DNA from: Nocardia asiatica NBRC 100129
GTDB lineage: Bacteria; Actinomycetota; Actinomycetes; Mycobacteriales; Mycobacteriaceae
Reading direction: 5' to 3'
Assembly (NCBI RefSeq): GCF_000308415.1
Contig: NZ_BAFS01000030.1
Span: forward strand, 1 to 32,613
Length of the DNA stretch: 32,613 nucleotides
The notes under the pieces were generated by a model, which was given only the letters and a program-made list of their open reading frames with translations, searched no databases and was not told the origin of the DNA. The position numbers were made by a program, and so were the translations under genes. Shown here in pieces: positions 20,737-29,005 of this stretch (position 1 is its first letter; every line of letters begins with the position of its first letter).

Positions 20737-21903
20737 ATGCCCTCGCGACACCAGACCGTTGCCCGCCTGCGTCCCTTCGCCTCCACGATCTTCGCCGAGA
20801 TGACCGAGCTCGCCGTCCGGCACGACGCGGTCAACCTGGGACAAGGGTTCCCCGACACCGACGGGCCCGCGAGCATGCTCGAAGTCGCGCGGCGCGCCAT
20901 CGCGGACGGCCTCAACCAGTATCCGCCCGGTCGTGGCATGCCGGTGCTGCGCCGGGCCGTGGCCGACGACCGCGCCCGGCGCTACGGAACCGAGTACGAC
21001 CCGGACGCGCAGGTGCTCGTGACGGTGGGCGCGACCGAGGCGATCAGCGCGGCGGTGCTCGGCCTGGTCGAGCCCGGCGAAGAGGTGGTGCTGATCGAGC
21101 CGTACTACGACTCGTACGCCGCGGCGGTGGCGCTGGCCGGCGCTCGGCGGCGCACGGCGCGGCTGGTGGCCGACGGCGACCGCTTCGTGCTGGACCTGGA
21201 CAGTCTGCGCGCCGCGATCACTCCGGCGACCCGGATGCTGATCGTCAACTCGCCGCACAATCCGACCGGCACGGTGCTGGGGCGCTCGGACCTGCGGGCG
21301 ATCGCGGAAATCGCCTGCGAGCACGATCTCCTGGTGCTCACCGACGAGGTCTACGAGCACCTGGTCTACGACGGCGCCGAACACGTCAGCCTGGCCACCC
21401 TGCCGGGGATGGCCGAGCGGACGATCGTGGTGTCGAGCGCGGCCAAGACGTTCAGCGTCACCGGGTGGAAGACCGGGTGGGCGTGCGGCCCCGCCGACCT
21501 GATCGAGGGGGTGCTCGCGGCGAAGCAATTCCTGACTTTCGTGGCGGGCGGACCGTTCCAGCCCGCTGTCGCGCATGCGATCGACCACGAGCTGGAGTGG
21601 GTCGGTCAGCTGCGGCAGGCGTTGTCCGAGAAGCGGCTTCGCCTCTCCGCGGCGCTCGCCGACACCGGGCTGCGGGTGTATCCGAGCGCGGGCGGCTACT
21701 TCGTCGTCGCCGATATCACCCCGCTCGGCATGGCCGATGGCTTGGCGTTCTGCCGGGAACTACCGAAGCGTGTCGGCGTGGCGGCGGTGCCGGTCAGCGT
21801 GTTCGCCGACGACACCGCCGCGTGGAACCACCTGGTGCGGTTCACCTTCTGCAAACGAGACGAGACGCTGGCGGAGGGCGTGCGCCGGTTACGTCTCGGC
21901 TGA
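20737..21903 (+). CDS. dapC: PLP-dependent aminotransferase, probable N-succinyldiaminopimelate aminotransferase (DapC)
   Basis: This 388-residue fold-type I class-I/II aminotransferase contains VNLGQGFPDTDGP, NQYPPGRGMPVLRRAVA, VTVGATEAISAAVLGLVEPG, NSPHNPTGTVLGR, TDEVYEHLVYDGAEH and SSAAKTFSVTGWKTGWA, where K237 would bind PLP. The C-terminal Arg appears in LVRFTFCKRDE. The GQGFPD/QYPPG pattern fits the DapC-like and kynurenine/glutamine aminotransferase branch; the M. tuberculosis homologue I recall (Rv0858c) is DapC, in the lysine and diaminopimelate pathway. An XPB helicase gene is also nearby in that genome. The exact substrate cannot be fixed from sequence alone. Confidence 0.85.
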   Translation: MPSRHQTVARLRPFASTIFAEMTELAVRHDAVNLGQGFPDTDGPASMLEVARRAIADGLNQYPPGRGMPVLRRAVADDRARRYGTEYDPDAQVLVTVGATEAISAAVLGLVEPGEEVVLIEPYYDSYAAAVALAGARRRTARLVADGDRFVLDLDSLRAAITPATRMLIVNSPHNPTGTVLGRSDLRAIAEIACEHDLLVLTDEVYEHLVYDGAEHVSLATLPGMAERTIVVSSAAKTFSVTGWKTGWACGPADLIEGVLAAKQFLTFVAGGPFQPAVAHAIDHELEWVGQLRQALSEKRLRLSAALADTGLRVYPSAGGYFVVADITPLGMADGLAFCRELPKRVGVAAVPVSVFADDTAAWNHLVRFTFCKRDETLAEGVRRLRLG

Positions 21904-21954
21904 GTCGTAAACCTTGCCGTGAACTGTCAGGTTTCGCTGGCAACCTTGCGTGAC

Positions 21955-22515
21955 ATGACAACCCAGTACTACACGGCAACCAGTCTCGACGGATACCTCG
22001 CCGATTCGGACAACTCGCTGACCTGGCTTTTCGAGGTGGAAGGAGCGGACGAGGCAGAGACCGGCATCGCTGGCTTCCTCGCGCAGGTCGGCGCCATGTG
22101 CATGGGCGCGACCACCTACGAGTGGATCGCGGCCAACGAGTCGCCGGAGAGCTGGCACCGGAATTACGGTGACCTCCCGTGCTGGGTTTTCACCCACCGG
22201 GATCTCCCGGTGATACCCGGCGCGAATGTCCGGTTCGTCGCAGGCGGGGTCGAGCCGGTGCACCGAGAGATGGCCGACGCGGCCGGTGAGCGCAACATCT
22301 GGATCATGGGTGGCGGTGACCTGGCCGGACAATTCGCCGACGCGGGTCTGCTGGACGACGTCGTGGTGAGCGTGGTTCCGGTGACCCTGGGCGCGGGCGC
22401 GCCGCTGCTGCCGCGGCGCATCCTGTCCAGCCGGATGCGACTCGTCGGCATCACGCAGGCCGGTCAGTTCGCCGAACTGCACTATCGCCTGAGCAGCCCG
22501 GCCGAGCAGGGCTGA
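21955..22515 (+). CDS. dihydrofolate reductase-like / RibD C-terminal domain protein
   Basis: This 186-residue protein has the RibD_C fold: YYTATSLDGYLADSDNSLTWL at the N-terminus, MGATTYEWI, CWVFTHRDLPVIPGANVRFV, IWIMGGGDLAGQFADAGLLD (the NADPH-binding GGG loop) and VPVTLGAGAPLLP. Small stand-alone proteins of this type are putative NADPH-dependent reductases; their substrate is usually unknown. ATG 21955 is chosen because the family begins directly with this strand. No ribosome site precedes it; a GTG at 21919 in frame would add 12 residues. It converges on the LysE gene. Confidence 0.85.
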   Translation: MTTQYYTATSLDGYLADSDNSLTWLFEVEGADEAETGIAGFLAQVGAMCMGATTYEWIAANESPESWHRNYGDLPCWVFTHRDLPVIPGANVRFVAGGVEPVHREMADAAGERNIWIMGGGDLAGQFADAGLLDDVVVSVVPVTLGAGAPLLPRRILSSRMRLVGITQAGQFAELHYRLSSPAEQG

Positions 22516-22527
22516 GCCGGGCCCGCG

Positions 22528-22561
22528 CCGCCCCGCACCGGCTCAGGCCGGGACGGGGCGG
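22528..22561. terminator. bidirectional terminator between the RibD-like and LysE genes
   Basis: CCGCCCCG (22528-22535) pairs with CGGGGCGG (22554-22561), and inside the loop CCGG pairs with CCGG. The stem includes the stop codon of the minus-strand LysE gene at 22543. It fits convergent termination. Confidence 0.65.
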
Positions 22562-23187
22562 GTGCGATCGGTGGCGAGCAGAGCGGCGATCGTGCCGAGC
22601 ATCGTGCCGGTGACGTAGCGCTGGATGCGCAGCCATCGGGGGAGGGCGGTGAGGAACGTCGCGAGACCGCCCGCGCCCACGACGATCAAACCGTTCACGG
22701 TGAGCGCCACCGCGATCTGCACCGCGCCCAGGCACAGACTCTGCAGCCAGACCCTGCCGTGCTCCGGCGTGACGAACTGCGGGATCAGCGCCATGTACAT
22801 GATCGCGATCTTCGGGTTCAGCAGATTGGTGACCAACCCCATCGTCAACAGCCGTCGCGTGGGATCGGCGGACAGCGCCGTGGGCGTGAACACCGAGACA
22901 CCGCCGGGGCGGACCGCCTGCCAGGCCAGCCACCCCAGGTAGGCGGCGCCCGCCAGCTTCACCGCCAGATACAGCCCGGGGACCACCGCGAACACCGCCG
23001 TGATCCCCGCCGTCGCCGCCGCCAGATACACCCCGAATCCAGCCGCCACCCCCGCCAACGACACCAACCCGGCCCGCCGCCCCTGCGAGACCGTCCGCGA
23101 AACCAGATACATCATGTTGGGCCCCGGCGTGAGAACCATCCCCAACGCCGCCGCCGCAACCCCCGCCACCGCCGCCATTTCGATCAT
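22543..23187 (-). CDS. LysE/RhtB-family amino-acid exporter
   Basis: This membrane protein of about 214 residues has six hydrophobic segments. The family signature GMVLTPGPNMMYLVSRTVSQ lies near residue 20, and LLTMGLVTNLLNPKIAIMYM, with the second conserved NPK motif, lies in the middle. LysE/RhtB proteins export amino acids or related metabolites using the proton gradient. ATG 23187 (MIEMAAVAG) has AGGA about 9 nt upstream; a longer frame to 23229 adds only charged residues. A second LysE-family gene is at 28295. The substrate is unknown. Confidence 0.9.
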   Translation of the reverse strand: MIEMAAVAGVAAAALGMVLTPGPNMMYLVSRTVSQGRRAGLVSLAGVAAGFGVYLAAATAGITAVFAVVPGLYLAVKLAGAAYLGWLAWQAVRPGGVSVFTPTALSADPTRRLLTMGLVTNLLNPKIAIMYMALIPQFVTPEHGRVWLQSLCLGAVQIAVALTVNGLIVVGAGGLATFLTALPRWLRIQRYVTGTMLGTIAALLATDRTRPVPA

Positions 23188-23557
23188 TCCCCGATCCTCA
23201 CCCGCCCCGCGCCTCCTGTCGCGGTCCACTTGGCACTCGCTGGACGGGGCGGCTCGAACAGCCGGATATCCGTAGGCGATCGGTTACCACGGCGAGTAAT
23301 GCCTCGCGCGGAGCATCGGAATTGCTCTTCGGCAATCGAGGTCAGCGGTCGAATTTCCCGCGACTGCGAAATCCGGGACAGTGCGGAAATCGGGGCCACA
23401 AGTAAGTGACCGACGGTGGCGAATCCGCGAATTGGAAGCCGTGAAGGCCACCTTCTCGGCCGCCGCGCAGACCGCGGCCCGAAGGCGTCCGGTCCGGAAA
23501 GATCCTGGCCAGGGTGCATGGCGGCGGCGAGTCGCCGCAACACGGGCGGCGGATCGG
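23188..23557. other. intergenic region between LysE and acyltransferase genes
   Basis: About 370 bases between two divergent genes, with A+T-richer patches at 23265-23410. The frame of the acyltransferase stays open through its right part, but the peptide is Arg-rich and outside the domain. I see no RNA gene or clear operator. Confidence 0.4.
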
Positions 23558-25723
23558 ATGACAATACTCGGCATGACGGCCACGGTCGGCGAGTTGCGAA
23601 ATCGGCGGGCGAACGGGGTGGGCGGCGCGTCGGGCAAGGAGGGATTCCGGCCGGATATCGAGGGAATGCGAGCGGTCGCCGTTTCGGCTGTCGTGCTTTT
23701 TCACGCGGGTGTGCCCGGAATCGGCGGTGGCTTCATCGGCGTGGACGTCTTCTTCGTCATTTCCGGCTTTCTCATCACCGGAATGCTCTGCCGTGAAGCG
23801 ATGGCTACCGGCACCGTCGGGCTGGCGCGGTTCTACGGCGCGCGGGCACGCCGACTACTGCCCGCCGCGGGCGTCGTGCTGGTCGCCACGGCGATCGCCG
23901 CGGCCGCGCTGCTGCCGCCGCTGCGGGCGCGCGAAGTCATCGCCGATGCGATCGCCTGCGCGCTGTACGCCGGGAATTACCGGTTCGCGCTGCACGGCGC
24001 CGACTACCTGGCCGCCGATGCGCAGCCCTCGCCGTTGCAGCACTTCTGGTCGCTCGGCGTGGAGGAACAGTTCTACCTGATCTGGCCCGCGCTGGTGATC
24101 GCGACAGCCTGGCTTGTGCGGCGGCGCAGCGGTTCGGCCGGGCAACTGCCGTACCTGGCTGTCCTCGGGACGGTCGCCGCGATCTCGTTCGCGATCTCGG
24201 TGGTCTGGACCGCGACGCTGCCGCCGTGGGCGTTCTTCTCGCTGCCTACCCGGGCCTGGGAACTGGCGACAGGCGGCTCGGTGGCGCTGACGGCCGCCGT
24301 GTGGTCCCGGCTGCCGGAGGCGGTCGCCGCCGTCGCGGGGTGGGCCGGGGCGGGTCTGATCGTCGCGGCCTGCGTCCGCCTGGACGAGAACGTGCCCTAT
24401 CCCGGCGTCGCGGCGCTGCTGCCCGTGCTGGGCACGGTCTTGGTGATCGGGTCGGGCTGCGCCCGAGCGCGATTCGGTGTCGGCCGCATTCTGGCGGCGC
24501 ACGAGCTGCGAGCGATCGGCAGAGTGTCCTACGCCTGGTACCTCTGGCACTGGCCGGTACTGGTGCTGGCGCCGCAGGTGCTCGGCGGCCCGCTCGGGCC
24601 GGTGGGCGCATCGGGCGCGGTCGCCACGGCCTGCGGGCTCGCCATGCTCACCCAGCGGTTGGTCGAGGACCGGGTTCGCTTCGCCGCCCGGTTGCGACGT
24701 TCGGCCCGGATCAGTCTCGCGTGCGGCGGCGTGAGCACCGCGATCGCGATCTGTGTAGCGCTGGCCCTGCTCACGGCGGTGCCCGCTCCGGTCGGTCGTG
24801 GCGCGGCGGCGGCGAGTCTCACGCTCACCACACCGGCTACGGCCGTCGCCGACCCTGATGACGACGTGATCCAGCAGTTGACGGCGCAGACCCAGTCGGC
24901 CGTCGCGGCCTCCGCCGAGACCCGCGAGGTGCCCGCGAACCTCACTCCCTCGCTCGCGAACGCGCGCGGCGACCGGGCGGAGGTGTTCGACAACGGATGC
25001 GTCCGGTCCTGGCACGAAGTCGGCCAAGGCGAGTGCGCCTCCGGCGATCGGCACTCCGCCACCACGGTGGCTCTGGTCGGCGATTCCCACGCGGCCATGT
25101 GGCATCCGGCGTTCGAGCGGATCGCCGGATCGCGCCACTGGCGGCTGGAGACCATGGCCAAAGTCACCTGTCCACTGTTCGACCTGCCGATCACCAGTCC
25201 CTACCTGGGCCGCGCGTACACCGAATGCGAGCAGTGGCGCGAACAGGTGCTGACGCGCCTGCGCCACGAGCGTCCCCGGCTGATCGTGGTCAGCATGTCG
25301 CGGCGCTACGGCGGCGACTTCGGCTTCGTGTCCTACGACCAGGCGTGGATCGACAGCCTGCACCGATTGGTCGCCGAACTGCGCGCGACCGGCTCGGCTG
25401 TCCTGGTCCTCGGCGGGATACCCGATCCCCATGCCACCGTGCCCGCGTGCGTGGCCGAGCACATCGCCGACGCCTCCGCCTGCGCCCCCGCCCGGCCGGT
25501 CGCCGTCGACGACGCGGGCATCGCGGCCGAGCGCGCGGCGGTGACGGCAGGCGGCGGGCAGTACGCCGACCTGACCGCGCTGTTCTGCACCGCGGCTCGC
25601 TGCCCCGTCATCGTCGGGAACAACCTCGTCTACCGAGACGACAACCACCTCACGATCGGTTACGCCGAGACCCTCGGTCCCGTGATCGGCGCGCACGCCG
25701 AACGTGCGCTCGCTCACCGCTGA
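23558..25723 (+). CDS. OafA/YrhL-type acyltransferase with SGNH domain
   Basis: This 721-residue membrane protein has two parts. Residues about 24-370 form an acyltransferase-3 domain with around ten membrane segments, starting FRPDIEGMRAVAVSAVVLFH (conserved His), then VDVFFVISGFLITGML, FYGARARRLLPA, HFWSLGVEEQFYLIWP and RVSYAWYLWHWPVLVL. An outer SGNH domain follows from about residue 500: VALVGDSHAAMWHP carries the catalytic Ser, and YRDDNHLTIGYAE carries the Asp-x-x-His pair. Such fusions O-acylate extracellular glycans such as cell-wall polymers or surface glycolipids. The start is uncertain: ATG 23558 and ATG 23573 both lie just before the domain. The substrate is unknown. Confidence 0.9.
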   Translation: MTILGMTATVGELRNRRANGVGGASGKEGFRPDIEGMRAVAVSAVVLFHAGVPGIGGGFIGVDVFFVISGFLITGMLCREAMATGTVGLARFYGARARRLLPAAGVVLVATAIAAAALLPPLRAREVIADAIACALYAGNYRFALHGADYLAADAQPSPLQHFWSLGVEEQFYLIWPALVIATAWLVRRRSGSAGQLPYLAVLGTVAAISFAISVVWTATLPPWAFFSLPTRAWELATGGSVALTAAVWSRLPEAVAAVAGWAGAGLIVAACVRLDENVPYPGVAALLPVLGTVLVIGSGCARARFGVGRILAAHELRAIGRVSYAWYLWHWPVLVLAPQVLGGPLGPVGASGAVATACGLAMLTQRLVEDRVRFAARLRRSARISLACGGVSTAIAICVALALLTAVPAPVGRGAAAASLTLTTPATAVADPDDDVIQQLTAQTQSAVAASAETREVPANLTPSLANARGDRAEVFDNGCVRSWHEVGQGECASGDRHSATTVALVGDSHAAMWHPAFERIAGSRHWRLETMAKVTCPLFDLPITSPYLGRAYTECEQWREQVLTRLRHERPRLIVVSMSRRYGGDFGFVSYDQAWIDSLHRLVAELRATGSAVLVLGGIPDPHATVPACVAEHIADASACAPARPVAVDDAGIAAERAAVTAGGGQYADLTALFCTAARCPVIVGNNLVYRDDNHLTIGYAETLGPVIGAHAERALAHR

Positions 25724-25844
25724 GCGGGCCGGGCTGGTGGACGGGAAGACATCGCGCCCTTCCGGCGTTGCATCCGGTCGCTGCCGTACCCGCGCCCTGC
25801 GGGAAGGGCCGGTAACCTGCGGGTTGTCGGAGGGGTCGGGGAGA

Positions 25845-25877
25845 ATGGCGGGGAATCTATCGGAGGAGGGACTGTGA
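25845..25877 (+). CDS. possible coupled upstream mini-ORF before the XPB helicase
   Basis: ATG 25845, with a GGAGGGG-type site upstream, encodes MAGNLSEEGL and stops at TGA 25875-25877, which overlaps the helicase start codon as GTGA. Its codons contain the helicase ribosome site (GGAGGAGGG). It could couple translation, but it is only 10 codons long and may be chance. Confidence 0.25.
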   Translation: MAGNLSEEGL

Positions 25878-27532
25878 ACGACGGTCCGCTGATCGTGCAG
25901 AGTGACAAAACGCTGCTGTTGGAGGTCGACCACGAGGCGGCCGACGCGGCGCGGCAGGCGATCGCGCCGTTCGCCGAGTTGGAGCGGGCGCCGGAACACG
26001 TGCACACCTATCGGGTGACGCCGCTGGCCCTGTGGAACGCGCGGGCGGCCGGGCACGATGCCGAGCAGGTGGTGGACGCGCTGGTCAGTTTCTCCCGGTA
26101 CGCGGTGCCGCAGCCGCTGCTGGTGGACGTGGTGGACACCATGGCCCGCTACGGCCGGTTGCAGCTGGTCAAGCATCCCGCGCACGGGTTGACGCTGGTC
26201 AGCCTGGATCGCGCGGTGTTGGAGGAGGTGCTCCGGCACAAGAAGATCGCCCCCATGCTCGGCGCGCGCATCGATGACGACACGGTGGTGGTGCACCCTT
26301 CCGAGCGCGGCCGGATCAAGCAGATGCTGCTGAAGATCGGCTGGCCCGCCGAGGACCTCGCGGGCTACGTCGACGGCGAGGCGCACGCGATCGAACTCGA
26401 CTACGCGACCGACGGCTGGCATCTGCGCGACTACCAGCAGATGGCCGCCGACTCGTTCTGGGCGGGCGGCTCCGGGGTGGTGGTGCTGCCCTGCGGCGCG
26501 GGCAAGACGATGGTCGGCGCCGCGGCGATGGCCAAGGCTCAGGCCACCACGCTGATCCTGGTCACCAATACGGTGGCGGGCAGGCAGTGGCGGCGCGAAC
26601 TGCTCGCGCGCACCTCCCTCACCGAGGACGAGATCGGCGAGTACTCCGGCGAGCGCAAGGAGATCCGCCCGGTCACCATCGCCACCTATCAGGTGATCAC
26701 CCGCCGCACCAAGGGCGAGTACAAGCACCTGGAACTGTTCGACAGCCGGGACTGGGGACTGGTCATCTACGACGAGGTGCACCTGCTGCCCGCACCGGTC
26801 TTCCGGATGACCGCCGATCTGCAATCCCGCCGCAGGCTCGGCCTGACCGCCACGCTGGTGCGCGAGGACGGCCGCGAGGGCGACGTGTTCTCGCTGATCG
26901 GCCCGAAGCGCTATGACGCCCCGTGGAAGGACATCGAGGCCCAGGGGTGGATCGCTCCCGCCGAATGCATCGAGGTCCGGGTCACGCTCACCGACGCCGA
27001 GCGGATGGCGTATGCCACCGCCGAACCGGAGGAGCGCTACAAGCTGTGCTCCACCGCGCACACCAAAATCGCTGTGGTCGAGTCGATTCTGGCCCAGCAC
27101 CGGGACGCGCCCACCTTGGTCATCGGCGCCTACCTGGACCAGTTGGACGAACTCGGCGCCGCGCTCGAAGCCCCGGTGATCCAGGGCTCGACGAAGACCA
27201 AGGAGCGTGAGGAGCTGTTCGACGCGTTCCGCCGCGGCGAGATCCCGGTGCTCGTGGTGAGCAAGGTGGCGAACTTCTCCATCGATCTGCCGGAAGCGTC
27301 CGTGGCCGTGCAGGTTTCGGGTACCTTCGGCTCACGACAGGAGGAGGCGCAGCGCCTCGGCCGGCTGCTGCGTCCGAAACAGGACGGGGGCCAGGCCCAT
27401 TTCTACTCCGTGGTCGCACGCGACACTCTCGACGCCGAATACGCCGCGCATCGGCAGCGTTTTCTCGCCGAACAGGGGTATGCCTACCGCATCACGGACG
27501 CCGACGACTTGCTCGGCCCCGCCATCGGATAA
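25874..27532 (+). CDS. XPB/ERCC3-type DNA repair helicase
   Basis: This 552-residue superfamily-2 helicase has an N-terminal damage-recognition-like domain (about 1-175). RecA domain 1 carries LPCGAGKTMVGA (Walker A, 206-212), VIYDEVHLLPA (DEVH, 300-303), GLTATLVREDGRE (TAT, and the RED motif of XPB at 330-332). RecA domain 2 shows IQGSTKTKEREELF, VVSKVANFSIDLPEA and GSRQEEAQRLGRLLRPK. It unwinds DNA 3' to 5' using ATP and is thought to act in repair. GTG 25874 has GGAGGAGGG close upstream. In M. tuberculosis the homologue (Rv0861c) neighbours Rv0862c, and a protein resembling that partner ends at 32077 here, so the pair is split by several genes. Confidence 0.94.
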   Translation: MNDGPLIVQSDKTLLLEVDHEAADAARQAIAPFAELERAPEHVHTYRVTPLALWNARAAGHDAEQVVDALVSFSRYAVPQPLLVDVVDTMARYGRLQLVKHPAHGLTLVSLDRAVLEEVLRHKKIAPMLGARIDDDTVVVHPSERGRIKQMLLKIGWPAEDLAGYVDGEAHAIELDYATDGWHLRDYQQMAADSFWAGGSGVVVLPCGAGKTMVGAAAMAKAQATTLILVTNTVAGRQWRRELLARTSLTEDEIGEYSGERKEIRPVTIATYQVITRRTKGEYKHLELFDSRDWGLVIYDEVHLLPAPVFRMTADLQSRRRLGLTATLVREDGREGDVFSLIGPKRYDAPWKDIEAQGWIAPAECIEVRVTLTDAERMAYATAEPEERYKLCSTAHTKIAVVESILAQHRDAPTLVIGAYLDQLDELGAALEAPVIQGSTKTKEREELFDAFRRGEIPVLVVSKVANFSIDLPEASVAVQVSGTFGSRQEEAQRLGRLLRPKQDGGQAHFYSVVARDTLDAEYAAHRQRFLAEQGYAYRITDADDLLGPAIG

Positions 27533-27573
27533 GCGGAGGCATGCCCTCCGCAAACTGTGCTAGGAATGAGGGC

Positions 27574-28242
27574 GTGCGACGCTTCGAATTCGCGGTGGAC
27601 CGCAGGCATGCCCATGCGGTCAACGAAGTCTTCGCCGACCTGCGCCGCCTGCGCCTGATGGCGATCGCCGCCGCGGTGGTCGCCGCGGCCGGGACGGCGT
27701 TCCTGATCTGGCTGAACCACTCCTGGGCATATCTGCTCGCGGTCGCGTTCGCGCTCGGCGCGGTGACCGCGCTGTGGGTGGCCCTGTGGACGCCGCGGCA
27801 TTCCAGCATCGACAAGCTCTACGCGGACGGTGAGCTGGTGCCCGCGGTGGTCTCGGAGGTGCGCCTTTCCGGTGTGGTACTGCTCGCCTTGGTCGATGTG
27901 TCCACCCCCGGCGCGGGCGATCGGCGCTACGCCCTGGTGACCAGGAAAGTCAGTGTCCTGCCCGGCCACGAGGCCAAGCCGGGGGAGCGCGTGCCGTCGG
28001 TCGCGGTGCGTACCGATCGGGCGCCGCGACAGGTGGGCGAGCGCTGGCAATCGGTGAACGCCATGCCGATCGCCTGGGGCACCACCGACGGATCGGTCAT
28101 CGCCCGCGCGCGCTCCGCGATCAGCGAGGCCGAGTGGCGTTTGCTCACCGACAATCTCGCGCTCGCCGAGAAAGTGCGGCGCACCACCGCGAAACGGCTG
28201 CTGCTCGATCCGCACCAGCTGCCCGGCGAACTCGGCACCTGA
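27574..28242 (+). CDS. small membrane protein, probably DUF3239 family
   Basis: This 222-residue protein starts MRRFEFAVDRRHAHAVNEVF, then has two close hydrophobic segments (about residues 27-46 and 51-72: LMAIAAAVVAAAGTAFLIWL and YLLAVAFALGAVTALWVALW). A soluble C-terminal part of about 145 residues follows (LYADGELVPAVVSEV, YALVTRKVSVLPGH, SVNAMPIAWGT). The pattern agrees with the DUF3239 proteins of corynebacteria and Nocardia as I recall them; the function is unknown. GTG 27574 has AGGA about 8 nt upstream; an ATG at 27541 in frame is less likely. It is 41 nt downstream of the helicase gene and may be co-transcribed with it. Confidence 0.6.
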   Translation: MRRFEFAVDRRHAHAVNEVFADLRRLRLMAIAAAVVAAAGTAFLIWLNHSWAYLLAVAFALGAVTALWVALWTPRHSSIDKLYADGELVPAVVSEVRLSGVVLLALVDVSTPGAGDRRYALVTRKVSVLPGHEAKPGERVPSVAVRTDRAPRQVGERWQSVNAMPIAWGTTDGSVIARARSAISEAEWRLLTDNLALAEKVRRTTAKRLLLDPHQLPGELGT

Positions 28243-28282
28243 ATCCGGCTGCGAACGCGAGATTTCCGTTCGCGCGGGCGCC

Positions 28283-28288
28283 TACACT
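28283..28288 (+). promoter_or_regulatory. leaderless -10 element of the second LysE gene
   Basis: TACACT ends 6 nt before ATG 28295. The intervening CGAGGG could instead act as a weak ribosome site, but its spacing is too short. Confidence 0.45.
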
Positions 28289-28294
28289 CGAGGG

Positions 28295-28933
28295 ATGGTT
28301 CCAGCGTCCAATCTGCTGGCATTCGTCGCCGCCGCGGTCGTCATCATCGTCGTGCCCGGTCCCGGCGTGTTGTTCACCGTCGGTCGCGCGCTCACCCTCG
28401 GCCGCCGCGCGGCGCTGCTCTCGGTGCTCGGGCACGCCGCGGGCGTCTACGCCGCCCTGGTCCTGGTCGCGATCGGTCTGGGCGCCTTGCTCACGGCGTC
28501 GGCGCTGGCGCTCACCGTGGTGAAGTTCGCGGGCGCGTTGTATCTGATGTATCTGGGCATTCAGGCGATTCGGCAGCGTTCGGCGTTGCGCGAGGCGCTG
28601 GGCGCCTCGATCGAGCCGACGCCGAACGCGCGGGTGCTGCGCCAGAGCGCGATCGTCGGGGTCACCAATCCCAAAGCGATCGTGTTCTTCTCCGCGGTGC
28701 TGCCGCATTTCGCCGACCCGGCGTCGGGTGCCCTGTCCTGGCAGTTCCTGCTGCTCGGCACGGTCTTCCTCGCCATCGCGCTGGTCTCCGACAGCGCGTG
28801 GGCGCTGCTGGCCGCCTCGGCGCGGTCCTGGTTCGCCAGGTCGCCGCGCAGGCTGGAAGCGGTCGGCGGCGCGGGCGGGGCGATGATCTTCGGTGTCGGC
28901 GCGTCGGTGGCGCTGACCGGCAGCGGCGACTGA
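28295..28933 (+). CDS. LysE/RhtB-family amino-acid exporter (second copy)
   Basis: This 212-residue membrane protein has six hydrophobic segments. It carries the LysE/RhtB signature VVIIVVPGPGVLFTVGRALT near residue 20 and IVGVTNPKAIVFFSAVLPHF in the middle, with a Gly-rich last helix. It exports an unknown amino acid or metabolite. It is clearly diverged from the copy at 22543 (VPGPG here, TPGPN there), so this is not a recent duplication. The M1 peptidase gene follows after 72 nt on the same strand. Confidence 0.9.
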   Translation: MVPASNLLAFVAAAVVIIVVPGPGVLFTVGRALTLGRRAALLSVLGHAAGVYAALVLVAIGLGALLTASALALTVVKFAGALYLMYLGIQAIRQRSALREALGASIEPTPNARVLRQSAIVGVTNPKAIVFFSAVLPHFADPASGALSWQFLLLGTVFLAIALVSDSAWALLAASARSWFARSPRRLEAVGGAGGAMIFGVGASVALTGSGD

Positions 28934-29005
28934 AGCCGCTACCATCCAGCGAGGTCGGTGCGCCGGCACCGGCACGAGGCGGGGTGGAGAGGGGTGGTCG
29001 TTCGT

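Noticed and set aside
23855..27100. Minus-strand open frame of 1081 codons
   Set aside because: It lies opposite the acyltransferase and XPB helicase genes, whose motifs are unambiguous, so it is an antisense shadow.
22543..28933. The two LysE-family genes as a recent duplication
   Set aside because: Their signature motifs and lengths differ clearly, so they are separate paralogues.
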